Assembly: GCA_009692665.1 (NCBI GenBank)
Contig: SHYT01000003.1
Location: 1-64,000 of the forward strand
Direction: 5' to 3'
Length of the DNA: 64,000 nucleotides
Source: Dehalococcoidia bacterium
Lineage (GTDB): Bacteria > Chloroflexota > Dehalococcoidia > Lucifugimonadales > SHYT01
This document shows, in pieces, positions 1 to 9,423 of this stretch; the first letter of the stretch is position 1; each line of letters opens with the position of its first letter. The translations under genes were made by a program, and so were the position numbers. Under the pieces are notes generated by a model. It was given only the letters and a program-made list of their open reading frames with translations. It made no database searches and had not been told where the DNA came from.

Positions 1-750
1 GATTGTCATGCCTGCCCGCGCCACGTCCTCAATCTGTTGGACATGCTTGGGATTGCCTCGTGCCAGAATGAGCCCCTGCTGCCACACCGCAAAGCTCACC
101 ACAGTGCAGGCAAACGGGACCAACCGTTTCACCCACGGCACGTTATATTGCCCGGTCGCGCTGTCCCACAAATGGCACCCTGCCACATGCGCCTCATCAT
201 GCGCAAGCGATTGCAGCGCCGCTTGGCTCCCCTCTTCGGTCCACAGCAACCGCACGCCGTGCATCAGCAATGCAGGCGCAAGCAGCGATACTGAAGGATC
301 GCACCCAGCCATGACCAGCGCGGGCGCATCCACAGAGGGCTGGTCAAACAGGCGAACCGATACGCGCCGCTTCTTCCCGGGGATCAGTGATACGCCGTCC
401 GCCTGCGCCAGCGTATGCAACGTACCGATACCACTTACCAAGGGCTTCGCCAGCATGCGCCCGCCAACCTGCATAACGCGTACTCGCGCCCCCGGTGGCG
501 GCATGACCGCCTGCCCGGCCAGTTCAGCCTCCACCGTCTTGCGCGGTTCGTCTGCAAGGGCAAAGAGTTCCTCGACACGCGTGTGCAGCGCACGGGCCAG
601 CATTAGCGCCACCTGAGTGGACGGCACTGCCCGTTCCGCCTCAATAGCCATGTACGCCTGGCGGCTGATATGCGCGCGCTCTGCCATCTCCGCCTGGGAG
701 AGGCCAGCGTTGGTGCGTGCTTCTTTGAGGCCGTTATTGACAAGTGCCAT
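1..750 (-). CDS. XRE-family HTH regulator with C-terminal periplasmic-binding-like (molybdate-sensor type) domain; 3' end truncated by window edge
   Basis: Hand translation of the minus strand from ATG at 750: MALVNNGLKEARTNAGLSQAEMAERAHISRQAYMAIEAERAVPSTQVALMLARALHTRVEELFAL..., open to base 1 (no stop, so absent from ORF track). N-terminal XRE HTH; divergent from modABC. Confidence 0.8.
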   Translation of the reverse strand, partial: MALVNNGLKEARTNAGLSQAEMAERAHISRQAYMAIEAERAVPSTQVALMLARALHTRVEELFALADEPRKTVEAELAGQAVMPPPGARVRVMQVGGRMLAKPLVSGIGTLHTLAQADGVSLIPGKKRRVSVRLFDQPSVDAPALVMAGCDPSVSLLAPALLMHGVRLLWTEEGSQAALQSLAHDEAHVAGCHLWDSATGQYNVPWVKRLVPFACTVVSFAVWQQGLILARGNPKHVQQIEDVARAGMTI

Positions 751-756
751 GTATGC

Positions 757-785
757 ATAGTACAGTTTCCATGTCTTTTTGACAA
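757..785 (-). promoter_or_regulatory. Putative sigma70-type promoter for the XRE/PBP-like gene (TTGTCA-N17-TACTAT on minus strand)
   Basis: Reverse complement reads TTGTCA AAAAGACATGGAAACTG TACTAT just upstream of the ATG at 750. Confidence 0.4.
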
Positions 786-813
786 GTCAACTTTACTATG
801 AGACGCCACCACA

Positions 814-1653
814 ATGAAAAAGATATTCGCGACACTTTTGCTCCTCGCCACGCTAGCCCTGATTGCCTGCACGTCAAGCGCACCTACAAGCAGTCCTGCT
901 CCAACTACTGCCCCGGCACCCGCACCGCAGGCACCCAAGGTAACCGGAACTGTCACCGTCTTCGCAGCGTCTTCTTTGACAGAAGCGTTCAACGATGCCA
1001 AGGCCGCATTTGAAGCTGCCAACCCGGGGGCCACGGTGACCTTTAACTTTGCGGGTTCCTCCGCGCTACGCACCCAGCTTGAGCAGGGTGCCAAGGCAGA
1101 TGTGTTTGCGTCTGCGGACGAAGTACAGATGGGCATGGCAGTCACGAACGGCGTCATTGACGGCGCTGCAACCCACTTTGCCACCAACCGCCTGGTGGTG
1201 ATTACGCCGGTTGACAAGAAGATTGCCTCACTGGCAGACCTGGCAAAGCCAGGCTTGAAGCTGGTGGTGGCCGCTCCGGAAGTGCCGGTGGGCAACTATG
1301 CTCGCCAATCGTTCGCGAGCATGAACGGCAAGCTGGGACTGACTGCCAACTTCAGCACTAAGGTACTGGCAAACGTGGTGTCCAACGAGACGAACGTCCG
1401 GCAAGTCGTAGGCAAGGTGTCGTTGGGTGAAGCCGACGCGGGCATCGTGTACACTACCGACGTGACGGCGGACGTGCAGGCAAAGCTGGCGACGCTGGCC
1501 ATCCCAACTGAGGTGAACGTGCTGGCGATTTATCCCATTGCGACCGTGAAGGGCGCGGTAAACGCCGCGGCTGCGCGAGCGTTCATCAGCTTCTTGGGCT
1601 CCGCGCAGGGCCAGGCCATTCTTGCCAAGCGCGGCTTTGGCGCAGCTCCGTGA
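814..1653 (+). CDS. modA: Molybdate ABC transporter substrate-binding protein
   Basis: Lipoprotein signal (LALIACTSS) followed by TVFAASSLTEAFNDAKAAFEAANPGATVTFNFAGSSALRTQLEQGAKADVFASAD, typical of ModA. Confidence 0.95.
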   Translation: MKKIFATLLLLATLALIACTSSAPTSSPAPTTAPAPAPQAPKVTGTVTVFAASSLTEAFNDAKAAFEAANPGATVTFNFAGSSALRTQLEQGAKADVFASADEVQMGMAVTNGVIDGAATHFATNRLVVITPVDKKIASLADLAKPGLKLVVAAPEVPVGNYARQSFASMNGKLGLTANFSTKVLANVVSNETNVRQVVGKVSLGEADAGIVYTTDVTADVQAKLATLAIPTEVNVLAIYPIATVKGAVNAAAARAFISFLGSAQGQAILAKRGFGAAP

Positions 1654-2468
1654 TAGCAGTCCCTCGCCGCGCACGCACGGCAAACCCGCTGCCGCAGCTT
1701 GGCAGAATCGCGACCATAGTTTATGTGCTGTTTATTGGGCTGCCGCTTGTTGCGCTGATTGCGCGCGCATTGGGCTCGGCGGGCTTCCTGCAAGGTCTCA
1801 CCAGCGAGATGGCATTACAGGCTTTGCGGCTTTCCGCAGTAACCGGCGTAATAAGCCTGGTCTTCATCGTGGTGGTCGGCACGCCGTTTGCGTACCAGCT
1901 TGCGCGAGGCCGCTCCCGCGTCTACCAGGTGCTGGACAGCCTGGTGGAACTGCCCATTGTGCTGCCGCCAGTAGTGGTTGGTGTAGCGTTGCTGATGGCG
2001 TTTGGCCGTCGAGGGCTCTTAGGGCCGGGGCTGGAAGTGCTGGGCATCACGCTGCCGTTTACTAGCGCAGCCGTCGTGCTGGCCCAAGTGGCGGTAGCTG
2101 GGCCGTTCTACATTCGCGCGGCCAAGCTGGGGTTCCAGGGCGTGCCGACCGACCTTGAGGACATTTCACAGACGTTGGGTGTGTCGCCATGGCGCACCTT
2201 CTGGCGTGTGACGGTGCCCATGGCATGGCCTGCGCTAGTGGGCGGCACGGCGCTGGCGCTGGCACGCGCTCTCTCCGAGTTTGGCGCTACCATCATGTTC
2301 GCTGGCAACTTCCAGGGCCGCACCCAGACCATGCCGCTGGCAATTATGAGCGCCATGGAAGTGAACCTCTCCTCCGCGCTGGCGCTCTCCATCTTGCTGC
2401 TGACAGTCTCGCTGGTCATCCTCGGCGCACTTGGGCTGGTGGCACGCGCACAGGGCAGTCGGCGATGA
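1650..2468 (+). CDS. modB: Molybdate ABC transporter permease
   Basis: ModB-like permease (LPIVLPPVVVGVALLMAFGRRGLLG; EFGATIMFAGNFQGRTQTMPLAIM); overlaps modA stop by 4 nt. Confidence 0.95.
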   Translation: MIAVPRRARTANPLPQLGRIATIVYVLFIGLPLVALIARALGSAGFLQGLTSEMALQALRLSAVTGVISLVFIVVVGTPFAYQLARGRSRVYQVLDSLVELPIVLPPVVVGVALLMAFGRRGLLGPGLEVLGITLPFTSAAVVLAQVAVAGPFYIRAAKLGFQGVPTDLEDISQTLGVSPWRTFWRVTVPMAWPALVGGTALALARALSEFGATIMFAGNFQGRTQTMPLAIMSAMEVNLSSALALSILLLTVSLVILGALGLVARAQGSRR

Positions 2469-3547
2469 CCCTGCGGGCGCGCATCCAGCTGCAGCTCGGC
2501 GCGTTCCAACTCGATGCCGAACTGGAGGCCAGCCCCGGCTCGGTGCTGGTGTTGTTCGGCCCGTCCGGCTCCGGTAAGACGACGATGCTCAGGAGTATTG
2601 CAGGGCTAGTGCCGCCGCAACAAGGACACGTGGAGGTCGGCGGCCGCGTACTGTGCGACACGTCAGCGGGCGCGTGGGTGCCGCCCCATGAGCGACGCAT
2701 CGGCTACTTGCCGCAAGAGTATTCTCTCTTCCCTCATCTCGACGTTGCCGCCAACGTTGGCTACGGGTTGAGTACTTTGCCGAAGGCGGCGCAAGAAGTC
2801 CGCGTCAGGGAATTGCTACATACCTTTCAGATAGAAGACCTTAAGGCTCACCCCACGCATACGTTGTCAGGTGGACAACGGCAGCGCGTGGCACTGGCGA
2901 GGGCGCTGGCGCCCAGGCCGGACGTGTTGCTGCTGGACGAGCCGTTCTCAGCGCTGGACCTTGAGCTGCGCCGCGCGGCCCGTACCGAGATACGCCGCAT
3001 CCTCAAAGCCACCAGCATCCCCGTCGTCCTGGTGACGCATGACCGCGAAGAAGCGCTGGCGCTGGGCGACGCGGTGCTCGTCATGGACCAGGGCAAGCGC
3101 ATTGCACAAGGCGAGCCGTTGCAGGTGCTGGGGCATCCGGCGCAGGCTCGCGTGGCGCGGCTAGTGGGCGTGGAGAACTTGCTGCGCATGCGCGTTGCTC
3201 AGGCGGACACGCGCACCGGCGTGATGCTCTGCGAGCAGGGGAGCGTCCGGCTGGAAGTGCCCCTTGTGGATGCGCGGGTGGGTGAAGACATCACCATCGG
3301 CATCCGCGCCGACGATATTATCCTGGCCTCATCAGACCCCTCCGGCTTATCCGCGCGCAACCGCCTGCCCGGCAAGGTCGCCGAGGTCGCTCCGCGCGGG
3401 GCCGGCTACGACGTGCTGCTGGACTGCGGCGTTCCTCTTCGCTGCCACGTGACGCAGCGCGCGGTGGAGGAGCTTGGCATCAGGCCGGGCGCATCGCTGT
3501 GGGCCGTGGTGAAGGCGTCAAGCTGCTTTGTGGTGGAGGGCTCATAA
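2465..3547 (+). CDS. modC: Molybdate ABC transporter ATP-binding protein
   Basis: Walker A GPSGSGKTT, LSGGQRQRVALARAL, LLLDEPFSALD; start adjusted to ATG 2465 overlapping the modB stop. Confidence 0.93.
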   Translation: MTLRARIQLQLGAFQLDAELEASPGSVLVLFGPSGSGKTTMLRSIAGLVPPQQGHVEVGGRVLCDTSAGAWVPPHERRIGYLPQEYSLFPHLDVAANVGYGLSTLPKAAQEVRVRELLHTFQIEDLKAHPTHTLSGGQRQRVALARALAPRPDVLLLDEPFSALDLELRRAARTEIRRILKATSIPVVLVTHDREEALALGDAVLVMDQGKRIAQGEPLQVLGHPAQARVARLVGVENLLRMRVAQADTRTGVMLCEQGSVRLEVPLVDARVGEDITIGIRADDIILASSDPSGLSARNRLPGKVAEVAPRGAGYDVLLDCGVPLRCHVTQRAVEELGIRPGASLWAVVKASSCFVVEGS

Positions 3548-3787
3548 CCTATAACCTCTCGTCATCACCCTCTTCAAGAGCCGAAAGGTTAAGTCCATCA
3601 ATCTCTGCCAAGGTCTTACCGGCAATCCCTTGAAGGTCTCCGTACATGCCCACAGTTGCATCCAAGGCCCGATTTATTTGTGTCTCCCGTTTGGCCCAAA
3701 TCTTGCTAATCGCTCTTTCCCCTTATTCGGAAAACGATATTTTCCTAGCCGAACCGAGAGAACAACAAGTAGAAAACGAAGGTAAAT

Positions 3788-4543
3788 CTAAATCAGCCTC
3801 GGCCGTCCCTGTTCACCCACGGGCACTCCTGTCCTCCGTCGCGCGTTCCGCTTCGCCTTCTTGAGCGAATCCTGCACCCGCTCCCACACCTGCTCGCTCA
3901 ACGCGTCCACAGACTGGCGGCCGTCCAGCACGCACCAGCGTTCCGGCTCCGCGGCGGCGAGCTTGCGGTAGGCTTCCGCAACGCGCTTGTGAAACGCCAG
4001 CGGGCGCGACTCAAACTTCTGCTGGCCCTCTTCGGCCTGGCGGACGTCTGCGATGAGGCGGTTGTCTAGCTCCACCTTAGGGCGCGTGCGGCGCAGGCTC
4101 TCCTCCGGCGGCAGGTTCAGCAGGAACGTGATGTCCGGCGACAGGCCGCCGGTGGCGAATTGATTCAGGTCCGCTATCAGCGCCTGCGTGAATCCCCTGG
4201 TCTGGCCCTGGTACGCGAACGTGGAATCACTGAAGCGGTCTGCGATGACGTTCACGCCGTCATCCAGCGCGGGGTCCACCACCGTCGTCACCAGCTCCGC
4301 GCGCGCGGCCAGGAACAGCAAAAGCTCCGCCTTGTCCGACATAGACACCTCGCCCTTCAGCAGCCCGCGCAGGCGGCTTCCCAGCGGCGTGCTGCCCGGC
4401 TCTTTGACGAGCACCACAGACTCGCCGACATCCATGAGCCGCTTGAGGAGCAGTTGGGTCTGCGTGCTCTTGCCCGCACCCTCGCCGCCCTCAAACGAAA
4501 TGAACAAGCCGCGCCGTTTTGTTTTGCTGGTCCGTGCTGGCAT
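3788..4543 (-). CDS. tmk: Thymidylate kinase
   Basis: FISFEGGEGAGKSTQTQLLLKRL...VNVIADRFSDSTFAYQGQTRG. Confidence 0.93.
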   Translation of the reverse strand: MPARTSKTKRRGLFISFEGGEGAGKSTQTQLLLKRLMDVGESVVLVKEPGSTPLGSRLRGLLKGEVSMSDKAELLLFLAARAELVTTVVDPALDDGVNVIADRFSDSTFAYQGQTRGFTQALIADLNQFATGGLSPDITFLLNLPPEESLRRTRPKVELDNRLIADVRQAEEGQQKFESRPLAFHKRVAEAYRKLAAAEPERWCVLDGRQSVDALSEQVWERVQDSLKKAKRNARRRTGVPVGEQGRPRLI

Positions 4544-4993
4544 GCGTACCTCTTTTTTGGAAGCTAGCCCGCCTGATTGTACTGTGTGGATGTCCGCCTG
4601 CCAGGCGTTGATTTTAGGCTCGACGGGTTTCGCTGCACCCGCGTTGGGACATTACGAGAATGGATGCATTGTGTCGCCGAGACTTAGCAGCTCGGTTTTC
4701 AGATGCAAGCATCTTGTCACAACTGGCCCCGTAGGCCCACATGGTTAGCAGGTCGCACAATACTGGGTGGTAGCGCAAGTGCTTTATGTAAAGCTTTGCG
4801 AGGCGAGTGTAGCGAGAGATATTGCGCAGTCATAGCGCCCTCCTTCTCCTCTTCCACTTCTGCATGACCCTTTGCTTCGGCCACTCGGCTTCCCTTCGAC
4901 TACGCCCTACTGTTGGCAGTCGGGTAACACTCAGGGTCTACGACGCTCGTGGTCTGCGACTCCTCCTCGGCCCGGCTCGGGGTCTGCAACAGA

Positions 4994-5140
4994 GGTATGC
5001 GATATGCATACTTCTATGGTTGCGCCATGACCTTGCGGCACGACTGCATCCTGATACCAGGATTCCGCCGCAGGATGTGTGAGTCAAGGAGTGGATGGCC
5101 TGATTGCCATCCTACTGTAAGCAGTCGGATATTACTTGGG
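4994..5140 (+). repeat. Intergenic hairpin-bearing repeat, copy 1
   Basis: Shares GGTATGC-N5-GCATAC hairpin, GGATGTGTGAGTCAAG and CTACTGTAAGCAGTCGG..TACTTGG blocks, in the same order, with 19885-19996. Confidence 0.6.
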
Positions 5141-5414
5141 TAACAAGGGAGTGGCGGGGGTGGGGGGGTGACGGGGAACGGGTAGGACAGCTATCCTAGC
5201 CGCGCCGACTCGGAAATTTTTTCAGAGCAATGACAAAAGAAGCCGGAAGGAGGAACGGAAGTCCTGCAACGTGCGTTTCCGTGCAGGGCCGGTTTGGCCG
5301 ATACGATGGCTGGCCTACAACGACCATATCGCCGCGGGACGGGTGATGCAAGCGTTCAGTGACACTAGATGCTTCACTGCGAAATAAGCGTGGTATAGTG
5401 CGCGTTATTGGGGC

Positions 5415-5615
5415 GTGAGAGGTGTTCTGGCCATGCTTGAAAAGTACGCCGGTTTCTTTGGCTGGGTCCTCATGTTCATGGGCGCCGTTGCGGTGTTTGT
5501 GGCGCTGATGCCGATTGTGAACGGCAGCGGCGGGCACTTGAACTACCTGGCAGGCTTCGTGGCGGTTGTGCTCCTGGGGTGCGGCTTTGGGTTCACGCGA
5601 GTAGGCAGTATATAA
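5415..5615 (+). CDS. Small two-TM hypothetical membrane protein (66 aa)
   Basis: Hydrophobic ORF MLEKYAGFFGWVLMFMGAVAVFVALMPIVNGSGGHLNYLAGFVAVVLLGCGFGFTRVGSI; start may be the internal ATG at 5433. Confidence 0.5.
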   Translation: MRGVLAMLEKYAGFFGWVLMFMGAVAVFVALMPIVNGSGGHLNYLAGFVAVVLLGCGFGFTRVGSI

Positions 5616-5693
5616 GCACGCCGCTAGGCGAAAAGGGTAACGCCCGTCAGGCGCATCCCGTCCACAATCAAAGAAGAGGCGGGGAGGTTCCAA

Positions 5694-5777
5694 ATGGGCT
5701 TTATCCCAGGAGTCATCATTGGCGTGCTGCTCGTGGTTGGGTTGATCCTCTGGGGCTTCTGCAAACTGATTACCTGA
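5694..5777 (+). CDS. 27-aa single-TM microprotein
   Basis: ATG after GGGGAGG RBS; MGFIPGVIIGVLLVVGLILWGFCKLIT*. Confidence 0.45.
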   Translation: MGFIPGVIIGVLLVVGLILWGFCKLIT

Positions 5778-5807
5778 GGGTCAGACCTAAGACCAGAGGG
5801 CCTGGCA

Positions 5808-7412
5808 TTAGATCACCTTCACCCGCAGCCAGCGGCCCGTGAAGTAGTACGGCACGTAGCAGACATTGCGGAACGCCATGCCCGCAATGGCAGCATACCC
5901 AACCCCAAGCAGTCCCACACTGGTATGCGTCAGGAACCACGCCAGCGGTATCTCAATAGCCCAGACCGCTATCAGGGTGACAATCATGGGAGGCAGAGTA
6001 TCGCCAGCGGTGTTGAACGACTGCTGAAACACCATGGACGAGACCATGAAGAACGCCGCTATCACCTGGAGCCTTAAGAGCTGTGCCCCTAACGTAACGA
6101 CCTCCGGCTCTCTGGTGAAGATCGTGATGAGCAAGGCCGGAGCTATGAACGTCACCACACGCACAGCAGCAGGGACAACCTGGCAATAGACCAGCCCCCA
6201 GAGGACTGCCTGCTTAGCACGCTCCGGCTTGCCTGCGCCCAGGTTCTGGCCTACCATCACGCCTGTTGCCTGGCCTGTGCCCATGCCGCCGAAGTTCAGC
6301 AGCATCTCCATGCGGCGCGTCATTGCAAACGCTGCCAGGGCTATATCGCCAAACGGCGCCGCAAACCCAAGCAGCACCAGCTGCGAGATTGCCCGTTCCG
6401 CATTTGTCACGGATGCAGGCACACCGATTTTAATCATGCGCCACATAAGTGGAAAGTCCATGCGGTAGCCGCGCATGGTCACGTGGAGCCGGGACGAGCC
6501 GTTCAGCAGGACGTAGAAGTTGATAGCCATGCCGCCTAGCTGGGCCAGCACGTTGGCAACGGCAACGCCCGCAAGCCCCATCTCAGGGAACCACCACGGG
6601 CCAAACATCAGAAGCGGTGACAGCACCACGTGCAGTACGCGCGTTATGAACGTCGCTTTCAGGGGTACTATCACTTCGCTGGAGGCCTGGAGAGCTGCGC
6701 CCGCCATGTTGCGGAAGCTCATAGTGGCGATGGCAAGGAACTGAAGGCGCATAAACAGGGCGGTTTCCGAGCGGATGGCTTCGCTCGCGCCAATCAGACC
6801 GAGAAACACGTCAGTCAACAGCACGCCAATGAGGACAGTGAAGAGCGCGTACACCGCGTTCAGGGTAAATGCCTGGTGGACAACGTGGTTCGCCAGTGGG
6901 ATATTCTTCGCTCCCACCGCCCGCGAGACCATGGCGCGCATGGACTGGTCCAGGCCCTGCCTGGCCATCATCGCCAGCTGCGTAAAGCTCTGGCCAATAC
7001 CCAGGCCCGCGATAGCGCGGAAGCCGCCGGGCAGCAAGCCAGCCCAGACCAGGTCTATAAGCTGGTCAACCACGTTGAGCATACCCTCGGCAACCTGCGG
7101 CCACGTCTGGTGGAACAGCTTCTTGGGCACGCTGCCGGTGGTCAGATCAAGCGATGTTCTGGAACCCCTGCCGCCGCCACGACCGCCCTCACCGCTTACG
7201 CGCACCCCTTCGAGGGTAGCGGTGGAAACAACGGCAGCATCTCCATTGTCTGGGTCTTCCGGCACGAGTGGGACACCGGTTGTCGGCTGGGTGCGCCGTG
7301 CGTCGTCGTGGGAGGCGACGCTTATCCGGGTCTCTTTGCCGGTGGGCGTATTTTCCCGCGAGCTGCCATTGCCAGGCGTATTAGGTCTCTGTGGCCCGGA
7401 GCCGTCAGCCAT
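5808..7412 (-). CDS. MATE family efflux transporter (copy 1)
   Basis: Polytopic MATE-like protein; MADGSGPQ start; IAGLGIGQSFTQLAMMARQGLDQSMRAMVSRAVGA...; paralogous to the next gene. Confidence 0.88.
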   Translation of the reverse strand: MADGSGPQRPNTPGNGSSRENTPTGKETRISVASHDDARRTQPTTGVPLVPEDPDNGDAAVVSTATLEGVRVSGEGGRGGGRGSRTSLDLTTGSVPKKLFHQTWPQVAEGMLNVVDQLIDLVWAGLLPGGFRAIAGLGIGQSFTQLAMMARQGLDQSMRAMVSRAVGAKNIPLANHVVHQAFTLNAVYALFTVLIGVLLTDVFLGLIGASEAIRSETALFMRLQFLAIATMSFRNMAGAALQASSEVIVPLKATFITRVLHVVLSPLLMFGPWWFPEMGLAGVAVANVLAQLGGMAINFYVLLNGSSRLHVTMRGYRMDFPLMWRMIKIGVPASVTNAERAISQLVLLGFAAPFGDIALAAFAMTRRMEMLLNFGGMGTGQATGVMVGQNLGAGKPERAKQAVLWGLVYCQVVPAAVRVVTFIAPALLITIFTREPEVVTLGAQLLRLQVIAAFFMVSSMVFQQSFNTAGDTLPPMIVTLIAVWAIEIPLAWFLTHTSVGLLGVGYAAIAGMAFRNVCYVPYYFTGRWLRVKVI

Positions 7413-7519
7413 GAGTCTCCTTTAAATAAGACAGACCCGCATACTACCCTGGCGCAAGGCCGGCGTCGAAAAACAATTCGGACACCGAAAGTTACCACTG
7501 CTCACGTATGGCGTCAAGG

Positions 7520-9067
7520 TCAGAGGACTCTCACCCGCAACCAGCGGCCCCAGAAAAAGTACGGCACGTAGCAGATATTGCGTACAGCCATGCCTGCGAT
7601 TGCCGCATACCCAATGCCCAGGATGCCCACGCTCGTGCCGGTCAAGAACCACGCTACCGGCACTTCCACGCACCAGACCGCCAGCATGGTGACCACCATT
7701 GGCACCACCATGTCGCCGGCGGTGTTGTACGACTGCTGAAAGACGATTTGCGCGCCCATGAAAAAGGCCGCGATAACCTGCAACTGTAGAAGCTGGGAGC
7801 CAATGCTCACCACCCCCGGCTCGCGGGTGAAGATGGTGATGAGGATAAACGGGAAGAAGAACAGCGTCACCCGGAACAGAGAGGGCACCATCTGCACGTA
7901 CACAAGGCCCCAGAGAATAGCGGCCTTTGCGCGGCCCGGTTTGCCCGCGCCCAAGTTTTGCCCCACCATCACTCCCGCAGCCTGGCCTATGCCGCGGCTC
8001 CCAAAGTTCAAGAAGTTTTCCAGCCGCCGCATGAGCGCGTACGCCGCCAGGCCAACATCGCCAAATGGCGAGGCCATCCCCAGCAGCGCGAGTTGCGCAA
8101 AGGAACGCTCGGCCGCCGTGACCGCCGCCGGCGCGCCCAGCCGGACCATGCTCCACAGCACCCGATAGTCCATGCGGAACCGCTTGAACGTCAGGTGCAG
8201 CCGGGACGAACCATTCAGCAGCGCATACAGGTTGATGCTCAAGCCGACAAGTTGTGCTAGAACGTTCGCCAGTGCTGCGCCCGCCAAGCCCATCGACGGG
8301 AACCACCAGGGGCCAAACATAAGCAGCGGTGAAAGCGCGATGTGGATGAGCCGGGTGGCCGTAGCCGCTTTCAGCGGCGCAATCGGCTCTCCGGAAGCCT
8401 GGAGCGACGTACCCGTCATCATGCGGAAGCTCTGCGTGGCCATCCCAATAAAGTGGATGCGCATGTACAGACCGGTCTCCGCGCGGATGGCGTCGCTGGC
8501 TCCGATGACGGAGATGAAGACGTCCGTGAGAAGCAGGCCCACGAGCGCCATGATGACCGCGTATACAGCATTGAGCGCGAATGCCTGCTGCGCCACGTGA
8601 TTGGCCAGCGGGATATTGCCGGCGCCCACCGCGCGGGCGATCATTGCCCGCAGTGACTGGTCCAGCCCCTGCCGCGCGAAGTTCGCCACCTGGACGAAGC
8701 TCTGTCCAATACCCAGGCCCGCGATGGCGCGGAAGCCGCCAGGCAGCAGCCCCGCCCACACCAGATCCACCATCTGGTCTATGACGTTCAGAATGTTTTC
8801 GGCAAATTGGGGCCATGCTTGGTGGAACAGCTTTTTGGGCACGCTGCCGGTGGTCAGGTCCAGGCGCTGGCGGCCTCTCCCCCCACGGCCCCCGCGAGCA
8901 CCACCCCCGCCAAGCGTGGCGGTGGCGACGAGAGAGGAGTCTTCTTCGTCTGGATCTTCACCGGAGAGCGGAGGCGCGCCGTCCGGGGCTACGGCCGTAG
9001 GTGCGGTATCCGCAGCGTCGGCGCGGCCTCGCTCGCGAGGTGACTGCGGCCCGGAGCCGTCAGCCAT
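7520..9067 (-). CDS. MATE family efflux transporter (copy 2)
   Basis: Same architecture and MADGSGPQ start, strong similarity to 5808-7412. Confidence 0.88.
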   Translation of the reverse strand: MADGSGPQSPRERGRADAADTAPTAVAPDGAPPLSGEDPDEEDSSLVATATLGGGGARGGRGGRGRQRLDLTTGSVPKKLFHQAWPQFAENILNVIDQMVDLVWAGLLPGGFRAIAGLGIGQSFVQVANFARQGLDQSLRAMIARAVGAGNIPLANHVAQQAFALNAVYAVIMALVGLLLTDVFISVIGASDAIRAETGLYMRIHFIGMATQSFRMMTGTSLQASGEPIAPLKAATATRLIHIALSPLLMFGPWWFPSMGLAGAALANVLAQLVGLSINLYALLNGSSRLHLTFKRFRMDYRVLWSMVRLGAPAAVTAAERSFAQLALLGMASPFGDVGLAAYALMRRLENFLNFGSRGIGQAAGVMVGQNLGAGKPGRAKAAILWGLVYVQMVPSLFRVTLFFFPFILITIFTREPGVVSIGSQLLQLQVIAAFFMGAQIVFQQSYNTAGDMVVPMVVTMLAVWCVEVPVAWFLTGTSVGILGIGYAAIAGMAVRNICYVPYFFWGRWLRVRVL

Positions 9068-9172
9068 GCATCTCCTTCAAGACGGGCCCTGCGCAACGAT
9101 CTGGCGCAAGATGCACATCGGCAAGTAATTTCGGACACCGAAACATACCATTGTCCGGGCATGGCGTCAAGC

Positions 9173-9229
9173 TCAAATCACCTTCACCCGCAGCCAGCGA
9201 CCCGTGAAATAGTTAGGAGTATCGGCCAT
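9173..9229 (-). pseudogene. Internally deleted relic of a third MATE copy ([18 protein letters not shown])
   Basis: Minus-strand 18-codon ORF joins a MAD- start with YFTGRWLRVKVI*, identical to the last 12 residues of copy 1. Confidence 0.7.
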
Positions 9230-9423
9230 GCAATCTCCGGCGTGTGTTGGGCGCGCCTACTAGAGTTCCTCTCGGATACCGAAGGTTAGGTCGGTTAGCG
9301 CAGTTCGTCAACCAGAGACGCGGAGCAATATGGACATTTGTCCCTGCATTACTGGAAGCCGAAAGATCGGATGTGACGCGATATGTAGTTGGCGTTACAG
9401 GGAGCGGCTATAATCCTGGTGCT

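Noticed and set aside
7422-8816. 464-aa minus-strand alternative frame within MATE copy 2
   Set aside because: Same-strand out-of-frame ORF; the in-frame MATE protein explains the region.
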